Assembly (NCBI RefSeq): GCF_003627965.1
Contig: NZ_RBWE01000001.1
Location: 814,507-878,506, forward strand
Direction of reading: 5' to 3'
DNA length: 64,000 nt
Source of the DNA: Desulfofundulus salinus
Lineage (GTDB): Bacteria > Bacillota > Desulfotomaculia > Desulfotomaculales > Desulfovirgulaceae
Shown: one piece after another, positions 26,302 through 34,965 of the stretch
How positions within the stretch are numbered: the first letter of the stretch is position 1
Layout: the number at the start of each line of letters is the position of its first letter
The notes under the pieces: generated by a model
Database searches by the model: none
Told to the model about the DNA's origin: nothing
What the model saw: the letters and a program-made list of their open reading frames with translations, nothing else
Program-made: the position numbers and the translations under genes

Positions 26302-27342
26302 TTACTCCACCCTGATTAACCAGTTCTGCCTTTCCACCACCCGTCCGATTACCCGGGCCGCCGTTACTCCGTTTGCATGAAGCTCATGCAGGAGGCGGTC
26401 CGCCCGCTCCGGTGGGGTGGCAATGAGCAACCCCCCGGAAGTTTGGGGATCAAACAGGATTGCCTGCTGGGCAGGGGAGAGGTTAGAGGCAAAAGAAACC
26501 GCTTCCCCCAGGTGATCCCGGTTATGATAGGCCCCGCCGGGAATCAGGCCCATGGCGGCCAGTTCGACCGTTTTGGGCAAAAGGGGTACCCGGTCATAAT
26601 GAAAAATCATGCTTACCCCGCTAGCCCGGGCCATTTCTGCAGCATGCCCCAGTAAACCGAAGCCCGTGATATCGGTACAGGCATGGGCTCCTACGGAAAG
26701 CATGGCAGAAGCAGCCTCTTTGTTTAAGGCAATCATACTGGCCAGGGCGGCTTCTTGAGATTGGGCCGGGGCCAGCTCTGCTTTGATAGCTGTGGCGATG
26801 ATGCCTGTACCCAGGGGTTTGGTCAGGATCAGCACATCCTGGGGCATCGCACCGGCATTGGTGAATACCCTTTGCGGATGTACCAGACCGGTGACGGCCA
26901 GGCCGTATTTAGGTTCATCATCCTGGACCGTGTGTCCTCCTGCAATGATTGCCCCGGCCTCCTTTACTTTGTCTGCCCCTCCTTTGAGGATCTCGGTTAG
27001 AATTTCCGGCGGTAAACAGGTAGGGAAACAGGCTATATTCAAGGCGAGAAGGGGCCGCCCGCCCATGGCATAAATGTCGCTCAAGGCGTTGGCTGCGGCC
27101 ACCTGGCCAAAAAGGTAGGGATCATCCACCACCGGGGTAAAAAAATCCACCGTTTCAATGATGGCCATATCGTCCGTGAGCTGGTATACCGCCGCATCGT
27201 CGGCTGTTTCCAGTCCAACCAGCAAATGAGGGTCGTTAAGGCGTGGCAACTGCCGCAGTACCTGCGACAGGGTGGCCGGTCCCACCTTTGCCGCTCACCC
27301 GGCAGTTTTGGCCAGGGTGGTCAATCGAATTTTTTCTGCCAT
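26302..27342 (-). CDS. selD: Selenide, water dikinase SelD, selenocysteine-containing (in-frame TGA)
   Basis: Read through TGA at 27297-27295, the frame gives 346 aa starting MAEKIRLTTLAKTAGUAAKV, with Sec16 at the position of the catalytic Cys/Sec of SelD. Standard gene callers would begin at GTG 27285 and lose the active site. Downstream are the Gly-rich ADDAAVY and GFGLLGHA motifs. SelD makes selenophosphate for selenocysteine and selenouridine. A hairpin at 27250-27270 is a candidate SECIS. The ATG has AGGGGTGAG upstream. This also implies SelB and tRNA-Sec elsewhere in the genome. Confidence 0.93.
27250..27270 (-). promoter_or_regulatory. Candidate bacterial SECIS hairpin in selD
   Basis: On the minus strand CUGUCGCAG and CUGCGGCAG form a nine-pair stem (one G-U) capped by GUA, 24 nt after the UGA. 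The distance and the GU in the loop fit a bacterial SECIS element read by SelB. Confidence 0.55.
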
Positions 27343-27581
27343 ATTTACTCACCCCTAACTTTTGCAGTCTTTTTATCTCCGGTCTTTCTTACAAGATAGC
27401 ATATCATTTTTTCGTTCTTTAATAGATGAGTTCCTTTATTTGCCCTATAAGAAGATTTTATGGGCAGGTTGCAGTACAGAGAAGATCTTTATGACCTGTT
27501 GGCCGTCACCCACGGCTTTTGTGCCCTTAAGTAATCTTGTCCGTGGCGGGCGCATATATTGTGGCAGGGAGGGATTGGAAG

Positions 27582-27851
27582 ATGGCCTGGCGGGAATGGA
27601 AAAAGCGGTTATCGGAGTTTCTGGAGATCCCCAACGATGTAATGCTGAACCTTCCCCGCGTTGTGCTTATGGGAAATCTGCAGGCCTTCATCGAGAACCA
27701 CCGCGGCGTTTTAGAATATACCCCCCAAATTGTGCGTGTTGGCATTGAGGAAGGGGAGCTGGAAATTACCGGAGAGAAATTGATCCTGCGCAACATTCTC
27801 CCCGATGAGATTTGCGTGGAAGGAATGATTAAGACCATTACGTTTAAATAG
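27582..27851 (+). CDS. yqfC: Sporulation protein YqfC
   Basis: The 89-aa protein matches the YqfC family (FLEIPNDVMLNLPRVVLMGN, then IEEGELEITGEKLILRNI), a small protein made in the mother cell during sporulation. ATG 27582 is chosen because AGGGAGGG is 8 bp upstream; the frame extends back to 27537 without a site. The backbone order resumes here after the accessory block. The 239 bp between it and selD show no further gene. Confidence 0.9.
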   Translation: MAWREWKKRLSEFLEIPNDVMLNLPRVVLMGNLQAFIENHRGVLEYTPQIVRVGIEEGELEITGEKLILRNILPDEICVEGMIKTITFK

Positions 27852-27907
27852 GAACAGGCCAGTGTAAAAATCGTGCCCATGGCCCAGGAAAATAAGGAGG
27901 CCAAGCC

Positions 27908-29200
27908 ATGTTTCTTTTTCGATTGATGAACTTCATCATCGGTTATGTCACCATAACCATCCGGGGAGAAGTGCCGGAAAAATTTATCAATATGGCTGCC
28001 GCCCGGGGTATCTTTCTCTGGGATATTACCCGGCTCGGTGAGCAGACCATGAGGGCCAATGTGCGCTTGAATGCCGTACGGCCTTTAAGGCATATAGCGC
28101 GGCGCACCCGGTGCCGCTTTCATATTACATGGCGGGTAGGCTTGCCTTTTCTCTGGATGCGCCTGGCCCGGCGCAAGGCACTGGCCTTTGGCGCCGTACT
28201 ATTTGTCCTTGGACTGTACTTGTTAAGCTCCTTTGTCTGGACTATCGAGGTTACCGGTAATCGCAGGGTGCCCACGAAAGATATCTTATCCGTAGCTTCC
28301 GGGGCCGGTCTGAACCGGGGAGTGCCCAAATGGCGTTTGGATTGCCCCGCGGTGGAGAGGACACTGAAGACAAAGTTGCCCACCATTTCCTGGGCCGGCG
28401 TATATGTTAAGGGGACAAGGGTGACCATTGAAGTGGTGGAAAAAACCCTTCCCGAGGAGAAAAATCAATCTCCCGCCCATATTACAGCTATTAAGGCGGG
28501 CTTAATTAAAGAGGTCCTGGTGTTTAGCGGCCATGCGGCGGTGAAGGAAGGGGATACGGTAGTTCCCGGTCAAATTTTGATTTCCGGGATTATTCCTCCC
28601 CCTGAAGAACCCAGGCCCGAGCAGCTGCCAGCGACCGAAACACAAAGGGAACAATCCGTCCCTCGCCGGCCTACGTACGTTCACGCTGCGGGCATCGTCA
28701 GGGCCCGGGTATGGTATGAAGGATACGGCGAAGCCCCTCTGGTTGAAAACGGGGAGCGCTTTACCGGTCGCCAGGTTACCAGGGTTTGTATGAAAATCAA
28801 AGGCAGGGAAATAATTTTAGCAGGTCCCCAGAAAATACCCTTTTTGCATTATCAAACCGAGACCAGTGTGAAAAAGCCTCCCCCATGGAGGAATCTTCAG
28901 CTGCCCGTCGAACTTGTTATCAGTAAATATCGTGAAGTGGAAAACTACCGCTTGGTCAGGGACCGGGCAGAAGCCCGCCGCCTGGCCGGGGAGAGGGCGT
29001 TGCATGCGGTACAAAAGCAGTTGCCTCAAGGAGCCAGGATAGTCCACAAACAGCTGGATGAGCTGGTAGTGAAAGAGCCGGAGAGCCTGGTGCGGGTCAA
29101 AGCCTTCGTGGAGAGCCTTGAGGAAATCGGCACCGAACAACCCTTTACCCCGGGGGAAGAGTCTCAAAATCAGGCACCGGCGCCCTCTTCCCAGCCATAA
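27908..29200 (+). CDS. yqfD: Sporulation protein YqfD
   Basis: The 430-aa product has an N-terminal region typical of YqfD (GYVTITIRGEVPEKFINMAA), one transmembrane helix near residue 95-115 (FGAVLFVLGLYLLSSFVW), then an extracytoplasmic part with VTGNRRVPTKDIL. It is a stage IV sporulation-associated membrane protein. AATAAGGAGG precedes the ATG. It lies 56 bp after yqfC, as in Bacillus. Confidence 0.93.
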   Translation: MFLFRLMNFIIGYVTITIRGEVPEKFINMAAARGIFLWDITRLGEQTMRANVRLNAVRPLRHIARRTRCRFHITWRVGLPFLWMRLARRKALAFGAVLFVLGLYLLSSFVWTIEVTGNRRVPTKDILSVASGAGLNRGVPKWRLDCPAVERTLKTKLPTISWAGVYVKGTRVTIEVVEKTLPEEKNQSPAHITAIKAGLIKEVLVFSGHAAVKEGDTVVPGQILISGIIPPPEEPRPEQLPATETQREQSVPRRPTYVHAAGIVRARVWYEGYGEAPLVENGERFTGRQVTRVCMKIKGREIILAGPQKIPFLHYQTETSVKKPPPWRNLQLPVELVISKYREVENYRLVRDRAEARRLAGERALHAVQKQLPQGARIVHKQLDELVVKEPESLVRVKAFVESLEEIGTEQPFTPGEESQNQAPAPSSQP

Positions 29201-29246
29201 CAGGTCTATTCTAGCTATAGAAACAAGAGGGAGTTGGAGGGATAAG

Positions 29247-30203
29247 TTGGGCGAACACACTGAAGCCAGGGTGATCCTGGACAACATTGCCACGGCGGCC
29301 GAGATTTTCGGACGTCACGATGAACATCTGGCTTTAATGGAACGGGCCCTGGGCATAAGGGTAGTAACCCGGGGCGAGGAAGTGATTATTATCGGCCCGC
29401 CCGAACAGGTTGCCCAGGCCCGGGAGGTTTTCAATCAGTTACAGGACTTTTACCGGGCGGGTAACCGTTTAACTTTACACGAAATTAACTACGCCATTAA
29501 GGCCGTGCGGGCGGGTATGCAGGAAGCCCTGTCCAACCTGGCGCGGGAGGTGACCCTGGTTACCGCCCGGGGGAAACAGGTTAAGCCCAAGACACTGGGA
29601 CAGAAACAGTACATCGAAGCCATTCGCAAGCACGACATTGTTTTTGCCATCGGTCCCGCGGGAACGGGGAAAACCTACCTGGCCGTGGTTATGGCCATTC
29701 GCGCGCTGCGCAATAAGGAAGTCAACCGGCTGGTACTAACCAGGCCGGCTGTGGAAGCCGGAGAAAAGCTCGGTTTTCTGCCGGGGGACCTGCAGGAAAA
29801 AGTAGATCCTTACCTGCGTCCTCTTTACGATAGCCTTTACGATGTACTGGGTGTGGAAAATACCCAAAAATACCTGGAAAGACATGTTATTGAAATTGCT
29901 CCCCTGGCCTACATGCGGGGGAGGACACTGGACGACGCCTTTATCATTCTTGACGAGGCGCAAAACACCACCGACCAGCAGATGAAAATGTTTTTGACCC
30001 GCCTGGGTTTTGGTTCCAGGGCCGTAATTACCGGAGACATTACCCAGATCGACCTGCCCAAGGGGCAGGTTTCCGGCCTGGTCCATGCCCAGAAGGTTTT
30101 GGCCCGGGTAAACGGTATTGCCTTTTGTTACCTGACGGGGGAGGATATAGTCCGCCACCCGCTGGTTCAGGAAATCATCAGGGCCTATGAGGAAGGGTCA
30201 TAG
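29247..30203 (+). CDS. phoH: PhoH-like ATPase
   Basis: The 318-aa protein has an N-terminal KH-like region and the PhoH P-loop domain with GPAGTGKTYLAV and DEAQNTT (Walker B). It is a predicted RNA-linked ATPase, next to ybeY as usual. TTG 29247 with GGAGG 6 bp upstream is the likely start; the frame extends back into yqfD. Confidence 0.92.
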   Translation: MGEHTEARVILDNIATAAEIFGRHDEHLALMERALGIRVVTRGEEVIIIGPPEQVAQAREVFNQLQDFYRAGNRLTLHEINYAIKAVRAGMQEALSNLAREVTLVTARGKQVKPKTLGQKQYIEAIRKHDIVFAIGPAGTGKTYLAVVMAIRALRNKEVNRLVLTRPAVEAGEKLGFLPGDLQEKVDPYLRPLYDSLYDVLGVENTQKYLERHVIEIAPLAYMRGRTLDDAFIILDEAQNTTDQQMKMFLTRLGFGSRAVITGDITQIDLPKGQVSGLVHAQKVLARVNGIAFCYLTGEDIVRHPLVQEIIRAYEEGS

Positions 30204-30230
30204 GTTGGTGGCACAAGAGGAGTGAATTTG

Positions 30231-32417
30231 ATGCTCCCTCTGGCCACAATTGGAAAACAGTTTGTTCACCGGCTGGCTCCGTTAATGGGACGGCGCAGGG
30301 TACGCCGGAGCGCAGCTGCGGTCATCTTTTTTTTGCTCATTACCATTCTCATTTCCATTGAATTTGTTCCCCAACGGGTTAATTTGCGGGAGGGACAGGT
30401 TTCCCCAGTCCAGATTCCGGCCCCCCGCAGTATTGTTTTTGAAGATAAGGCCAAAACCGAGGAAATGCGCCGCCAGGCAGCCGCGGCAGTGCGCGACCAG
30501 TACGACCGGGATCCCCTGGTAAGCGCGGCGGTCCAGCGGGATATTTCCACCGCCATTCAGGGGATCCGCGAGGTGCAGGCGGATACCAGGGCCGATGAGG
30601 AAGCCCGGGTAACCCGCCTGCGGGGGGTGCTGCCCTTTTCTTTGTCCCGGGAAACCCTGGTGGCCCTTACCAGGCCCGCTCCCCATACCCTGGAGCAGGT
30701 GGAACGGAGTGTAAACGGCCTGGTGGCCCAGGCCCTGGATAGCGAGGAAGGTATTACGCCGGACAAGCTGGAGGCTAAAAAGGCAAGTCTGGCCGACCAG
30801 GTGGCCCGCTGGGGTTTAAGCAAACCCTACCAGGAACTGGCCCAGGGCTTAATCCGTTATTACCTGCGGCCGAACAGCTTCTTCAATGCGGAAAAAACCC
30901 GCCTCTTAAAGGAGGCGGCCATGGCCACGGTGCCGCCCCAGATGGTGACCATCAGGCAAAACGAGATCATCATCCGGGTTGGGGATGTGGTTACCAAGGA
31001 ACACCTGGCCAAGCTGGAGGCCCTTGGCCTCACCCAAACCGGGGTCCCCTGGCGCATATTGCTGGGCAGTGCTTTTCTGGTGGCCCTCTTGATGGTGGTG
31101 GTACTGCTCTATCTCTACCAGCAGAACCGGGAAATTTACGAACATGCCGGTCACTTATACCTGCTGGGTATCGTTGTCGTGGTGGTACTGGCCGTGGGCA
31201 AGGCCATTACGGCCATCAATATCCCCTACTGGCCTGAGCTGGGCAACCTCGTGGGTTATATGACCCCTATTGCCGCCGCCGGGATGCTTATTGCCATTTT
31301 GCTTGACACGCGCCTGGCCATGCTGGTGGTGGCGGTAATGAGTTTTCTGGTGACCCTGATGATTGATGGACAGGTCCGTTTCGGACTGGTGGCCCTGGTG
31401 GGGGGGTTCGTGGGAGTTTACAGCGTCAGCAAACTCAGCCAGCGGGGCGATCTGGCCCGGGCCGGTGTTTACACCAGCGCCGCCAATATCGTTGTCATTC
31501 TGATCATGGGTCTTTTAGGCAACACGCCCTGGGGCCTCATGATTACTTCCGGCGTGGGTTTTGGTTTGATTAACGGTATTTTGTCTTCCATTCTAACCAT
31601 TGGTGCCCTTCCTTACCTGGAAAGCGCCTTTGGAATTACCTCGGCAGTCCATCTTCTGGAGCTATCCCATCCCAGCAATCCCCTGCTGCGGCGCTTGCTC
31701 ACGGAGGCACCAGGGACCTATCACCACAGCATTATTGTGGCCAACCTGGCGGAGGCTGCAGCCGAGGCCGTGGGCGGGGAGACCCTTTTGGTGCGTGTAG
31801 GCGCCTATTATCATGATATCGGCAAAATTAAACGGCCCTACTTCTTTATTGAAAACCAGTTGAACGGTGAGAACCCCCACGATAAAATTGCCCCTTCCTT
31901 GAGTACTTTGATTTTGACCTCCCACGTCAAGGACGGGGTGGAAATGGCCCGTGAGTATAAATTACCCCAGGCCATTATCGAGATTATTGAACAGCACCAT
32001 GGCAGCGGGCTGTGCTCTTATTTTTACCACAAAGCCCTGGAAAACGGCCACGCGGAAAATGTCAATGAGGACGAATACCGTTATGATGGACCCAAGCCCC
32101 AGACCAAAGAGGCGGCCATTGTCATGCTGGCCGATTCGGTGGAGGCGGCGGTCCGTTCCCTGCAAAACCGTACCCCCGGCCGCGTTGAGGGAATGGTACG
32201 CAAAATTATCAAGGATAAGCTCATGGACGGCCAGCTGGATGAATGTGACCTGACCTTTAAGGATCTGGATAAAATTGCGGAGGCTTTTTTTCAGGTACTG
32301 GGCGGAATATTTCACACCCGCATTGAATATCCCGACCTGAGTAAGGAAATGGAAAGGAGAAGAAACAAAAGTGCCGGTTCTCGTAAACAACCTGCAAGAA
32401 AAAGTGCCGGTGGATGA
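30231..32417 (+). CDS. pgpH: 7TM-HD phosphohydrolase (PgpH/YqfF), c-di-AMP phosphodiesterase
   Basis: The 728-aa protein has an N-terminal transmembrane helix, an extracellular 7TMR-HDED domain, a seven-helix membrane region (about 275-480) and a cytoplasmic HD domain with HHSII, YYHDIGKIKRP and EQHHG. PgpH degrades the second messenger c-di-AMP, which controls potassium and wall homeostasis. ATG 30231 has AAGAGGAG 8 bp upstream; GTG 30222 lies inside that site. Its 3' end overlaps ybeY by 47 bp. Confidence 0.93.
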   Translation: MLPLATIGKQFVHRLAPLMGRRRVRRSAAAVIFFLLITILISIEFVPQRVNLREGQVSPVQIPAPRSIVFEDKAKTEEMRRQAAAAVRDQYDRDPLVSAAVQRDISTAIQGIREVQADTRADEEARVTRLRGVLPFSLSRETLVALTRPAPHTLEQVERSVNGLVAQALDSEEGITPDKLEAKKASLADQVARWGLSKPYQELAQGLIRYYLRPNSFFNAEKTRLLKEAAMATVPPQMVTIRQNEIIIRVGDVVTKEHLAKLEALGLTQTGVPWRILLGSAFLVALLMVVVLLYLYQQNREIYEHAGHLYLLGIVVVVVLAVGKAITAINIPYWPELGNLVGYMTPIAAAGMLIAILLDTRLAMLVVAVMSFLVTLMIDGQVRFGLVALVGGFVGVYSVSKLSQRGDLARAGVYTSAANIVVILIMGLLGNTPWGLMITSGVGFGLINGILSSILTIGALPYLESAFGITSAVHLLELSHPSNPLLRRLLTEAPGTYHHSIIVANLAEAAAEAVGGETLLVRVGAYYHDIGKIKRPYFFIENQLNGENPHDKIAPSLSTLILTSHVKDGVEMAREYKLPQAIIEIIEQHHGSGLCSYFYHKALENGHAENVNEDEYRYDGPKPQTKEAAIVMLADSVEAAVRSLQNRTPGRVEGMVRKIIKDKLMDGQLDECDLTFKDLDKIAEAFFQVLGGIFHTRIEYPDLSKEMERRRNKSAGSRKQPARKSAGG

Positions 32418-32829
32418 GCAGCTTGTTGACCTGGTGGTAAAGGTGGCCGGGGAAGCTCTCTCTTTAGCCGGCGGCCCCGGGGACGCCGAAGTAAGCCTGG
32501 TTTTTGTGGACGACGAGTATATCCACCGGTTAAACCGTGAATACCGTGGGGTGGACAGGCCTACCGATGTGCTGTCCTTTGCCCTACAGGAAGGGGAACC
32601 GATGCCCGACGCGGGGGAGGAAACCTTGTTGGGGGATGTGGTGATTTCCCTGGAGACGGCGCGCCGGCAAAGTGAGGAGTACGGGCACAGCTTTGAGCGG
32701 GAAGTGGCTTTTCTGGTGGCCCATGGCGTGCTGCATCTCCTGGGATACGATCACCTGACGGAAGAAGAAGGCCGGGCAATGCGGGAAAAGGAGGAGGCCG
32801 TCCTGGCCCGGCTGGGGTTGGGCAGGTAA
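32371..32829 (+). CDS. ybeY: Endoribonuclease YbeY
   Basis: The 152-aa protein carries the zinc motif HGVLHLLGYDH and the RPTDVLSF block of YbeY, involved in 16S rRNA 3'-end maturation and ribosome quality control. The GTG start overlaps pgpH; AAAGGAG lies upstream inside that gene. The size is normal. Confidence 0.95.
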   Translation: MPVLVNNLQEKVPVDEQLVDLVVKVAGEALSLAGGPGDAEVSLVFVDDEYIHRLNREYRGVDRPTDVLSFALQEGEPMPDAGEETLLGDVVISLETARRQSEEYGHSFEREVAFLVAHGVLHLLGYDHLTEEEGRAMREKEEAVLARLGLGR

Positions 32830-32888
32830 GAGGGCCATTAAGAGCACCGCCCTTAGAATAGCTTGTGGTTACAGGATGTGACGTTGTG

Positions 32889-33284
32889 ATGGCCAGGGAC
32901 AGTTTCAGAAAAAGCCTTGGTTATGCCCTGTCCGGACTGGCATATGCCCTACGCACACAGCCTAACATGCGCTTTCACTTTGGTGCCGCCCTGGTGGTAG
33001 TGGCGGTTGCCCTGCTACTGGGGGTAGGAGTACGGGATTTTCTCTTTATTCTCTTTGCCATTATCCTGGTGGTAATCGCCGAGATGTTCAATACTGCCGT
33101 GGAGACGGTGGTTAACCTGTATACCAATAAATACCACCCCCTGGCCAGGGTGGCCAAAGATGTTGCCGCCGGGGCCGTACTGCTGGCTGCCTTAAACTCG
33201 ATGGTTGTAGGCCTTTTGGTGTTTTACCCTTACCTGCACGCCTTCGTTCGCTATTGGGCGCGTTCTTTGGGAGGTGTAAATTAA
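32889..33284 (+). CDS. dgkA: Diacylglycerol/undecaprenol kinase
   Basis: The 131-aa protein has three transmembrane helices and the DgkA motif AEMFNTAVETVVN. Gram-positive members phosphorylate undecaprenol, recycling the wall lipid carrier. ATG 32889 is chosen over GTG 32865 from a weak AGGATGTGA upstream. The cdd start follows 1 bp after its stop. Confidence 0.92.
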   Translation: MARDSFRKSLGYALSGLAYALRTQPNMRFHFGAALVVVAVALLLGVGVRDFLFILFAIILVVIAEMFNTAVETVVNLYTNKYHPLARVAKDVAAGAVLLAALNSMVVGLLVFYPYLHAFVRYWARSLGGVN

Positions 33285-33285
33285 T

Positions 33286-33765
33286 TTGATTGACCTGCCG
33301 GTGATGCAGTTTCCTGTGGAAAAGCTCATTAATACGGCCCGGGCTTCCCGGGAAAGGGCTTACGCCCCATATTCCGGTTTCCGGGTGGGGGCAGCCATAC
33401 TAACTTCGGAAGGAAGATTGTATACCGGATGTAACATTGAAAATGCCTCCTACGGTTTAACCGTTTGCGCCGAGCGGGTAGCCCTTTTTAAAGCAGTAAG
33501 CAACGGGGAAAGGCAATTTGCCGCCCTGGTGGTGATTTCCGACAGCGAGGATTACTGCACGCCCTGCGGCGCCTGCCGGCAGGTGCTGGCTGAATTCGGA
33601 AGCGAAATCAAAGTTTATATGTGTAACCACCGTGGTGAATATATAGTAAAAACGCTTGCTGAACTATTGCCCCTGAGCTTTAAGTTAAAAGGTGGGGAGG
33701 CTGGGAAAATTGAAGACAGCCCACGCCCCAATCCTGTTCGTGTTGTGGAGCCGGTAGACAGGTAA
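33286..33765 (+). CDS. cdd: Cytidine deaminase
   Basis: The 159-aa protein has the zinc-site motifs CAE (Cys61, Glu63) and PCGAC (Cys94, Cys97), with the Cys-type first ligand of tetrameric Gram-positive enzymes. It deaminates cytidine and deoxycytidine in pyrimidine salvage. TTG start with GGAGGTG upstream inside dgkA. The last 25 residues exceed the usual length of about 135. Confidence 0.94.
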   Translation: MIDLPVMQFPVEKLINTARASRERAYAPYSGFRVGAAILTSEGRLYTGCNIENASYGLTVCAERVALFKAVSNGERQFAALVVISDSEDYCTPCGACRQVLAEFGSEIKVYMCNHRGEYIVKTLAELLPLSFKLKGGEAGKIEDSPRPNPVRVVEPVDR

Positions 33766-33819
33766 ATTTGGTGCTGCCCGGGGGAGTTTCTTTAATGATA
33801 AAGGGCTGAAAGGAGGAAA

Positions 33820-34725
33820 ATGGTGGAACAGGAGAAATTCAAGTCGGGTTTTGTGGCCATAATTGGCCGCCCCAATGTCGGGAAGTCCACCCTTTTAAAC
33901 CAGCTGGTGGGGCATAAGGTGGCCATTATGTCCGATAAGCCCCAGACCACCCGGCATAAAATCCATTCAATCATTACCCGTGATGATGCCCAGATCATCT
34001 TTCTGGATACGCCGGGAATTCACAAGCCCAGGCACAAGCTGGGTGAGTATATGGTGGAAGTGGCCCTGGGCGCCCTGCGGGAAGTGGACGTAATCCTCTT
34101 CCTGGTTGAACCCCAGTTGCCGGGGCCGGGGGACGAGTACATAATCAACCAGCTCCGCGAGGTAACCACTCCGGTAATTCTGGTCATTAATAAAATAGAT
34201 TTGCTGGACAACAAGGCGGAATTGCTGCCCCTGATTGACGTTTTTAGAGAGAAATACAATTTTGCCGAGATTATCCCCGTTTCCGCTCTCAAGCCGGAAA
34301 ACCTGGACCGCCTGGTTGAGCTGGTGGTTTCCTACTTACCCTATGGGCCCAAGTATTATCCCGACAATATGGTCACGGACCGGCCGGAACAGTTTATTAT
34401 GGCCGAACTGATCCGGGAAAAGGTGCTTCACCTGACCAGCCAGGAAGTACCCCACGGGGTGGCCGTGGTGGTGGAGGAGGTAGAGCCGCGGTCGGACCAG
34501 CTGCTCTATGTGCGGGCGGTCATTTATACCGAAAAGGAATCGCATAAGGCCATTTTAATTGGCAAGGGGGGGCGGATGCTCAAAGAGATAGGCCGGCTGG
34601 CCAGGGAAGAAATGGAACTTCTCCTGGGGTCAAAAATATACCTGGACCTGTGGGTCAAGGTCAAGGAAGACTGGCGTAACCAGGACCTGTACCTGCGGAA
34701 CTTTGGTTACGCCGGCAGGGATTAA
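33820..34725 (+). CDS. era: GTPase Era
   Basis: The 301-aa protein has G1 GRPNVGKST (16-24), DTPG, NKID and a C-terminal KH domain (ILIGKGGRMLKEIG). Era binds the 3' end of 16S rRNA in 30S assembly. AAAGGAGG precedes the ATG. In Bacillus recO follows; here about 7.8 kb of other genes are interposed. Confidence 0.97.
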   Translation: MVEQEKFKSGFVAIIGRPNVGKSTLLNQLVGHKVAIMSDKPQTTRHKIHSIITRDDAQIIFLDTPGIHKPRHKLGEYMVEVALGALREVDVILFLVEPQLPGPGDEYIINQLREVTTPVILVINKIDLLDNKAELLPLIDVFREKYNFAEIIPVSALKPENLDRLVELVVSYLPYGPKYYPDNMVTDRPEQFIMAELIREKVLHLTSQEVPHGVAVVVEEVEPRSDQLLYVRAVIYTEKESHKAILIGKGGRMLKEIGRLAREEMELLLGSKIYLDLWVKVKEDWRNQDLYLRNFGYAGRD

Positions 34726-34731
34726 TTTTCC

Positions 34732-34965
34732 TTGACAGTACAGGAAAGGTTCTGATAAAGTAGTGTTGGCTGGAAAGCCAGCTAAGGTTTTCGGGCTTCC
34801 TCACGCAGGTGAAGGCCCTTTTCATTTTGCAAAAAAAATTCCCGGAGGTGGTACTGTGGACGGCGACCCTAGTAGGCAAAAGTTCATACTAAAACAAACA
34901 GGGGCCGGCCCCGGTATCCATGCTCCAGGGATGGTGGGCCGCCCCTGAAAAAAGGAGGTGGCCTG
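34732..34965 (+). promoter_or_regulatory. Promoter and structured leader of mgtE, class unassigned
   Basis: TTGACA (34732-34737), an 18-bp spacer and TAAAGT (34756-34761) form a promoter. The leader starts with a GCTGG-AAAG-CCAGC hairpin, followed by a hairpin of GGGCTTCCTCAC with GTGAAGGCCC and TTTTCATTTT, a terminator shape. Further on, CAGGGGC-C-GGCCC pairs with GGGCC-GCCCCTG around an ATCC/GGAT-closed loop just before the AAAAAAGGAGGTGG ribosome binding site. I cannot match it to the M-box or manganese riboswitch consensus. Confidence 0.6.

Noticed and set aside
34732..34965. M-box or yybP-ykoY (Mn) riboswitch at mgtE
   Set aside because: The conserved blocks of those classes are not present in order, so I left the leader unassigned.
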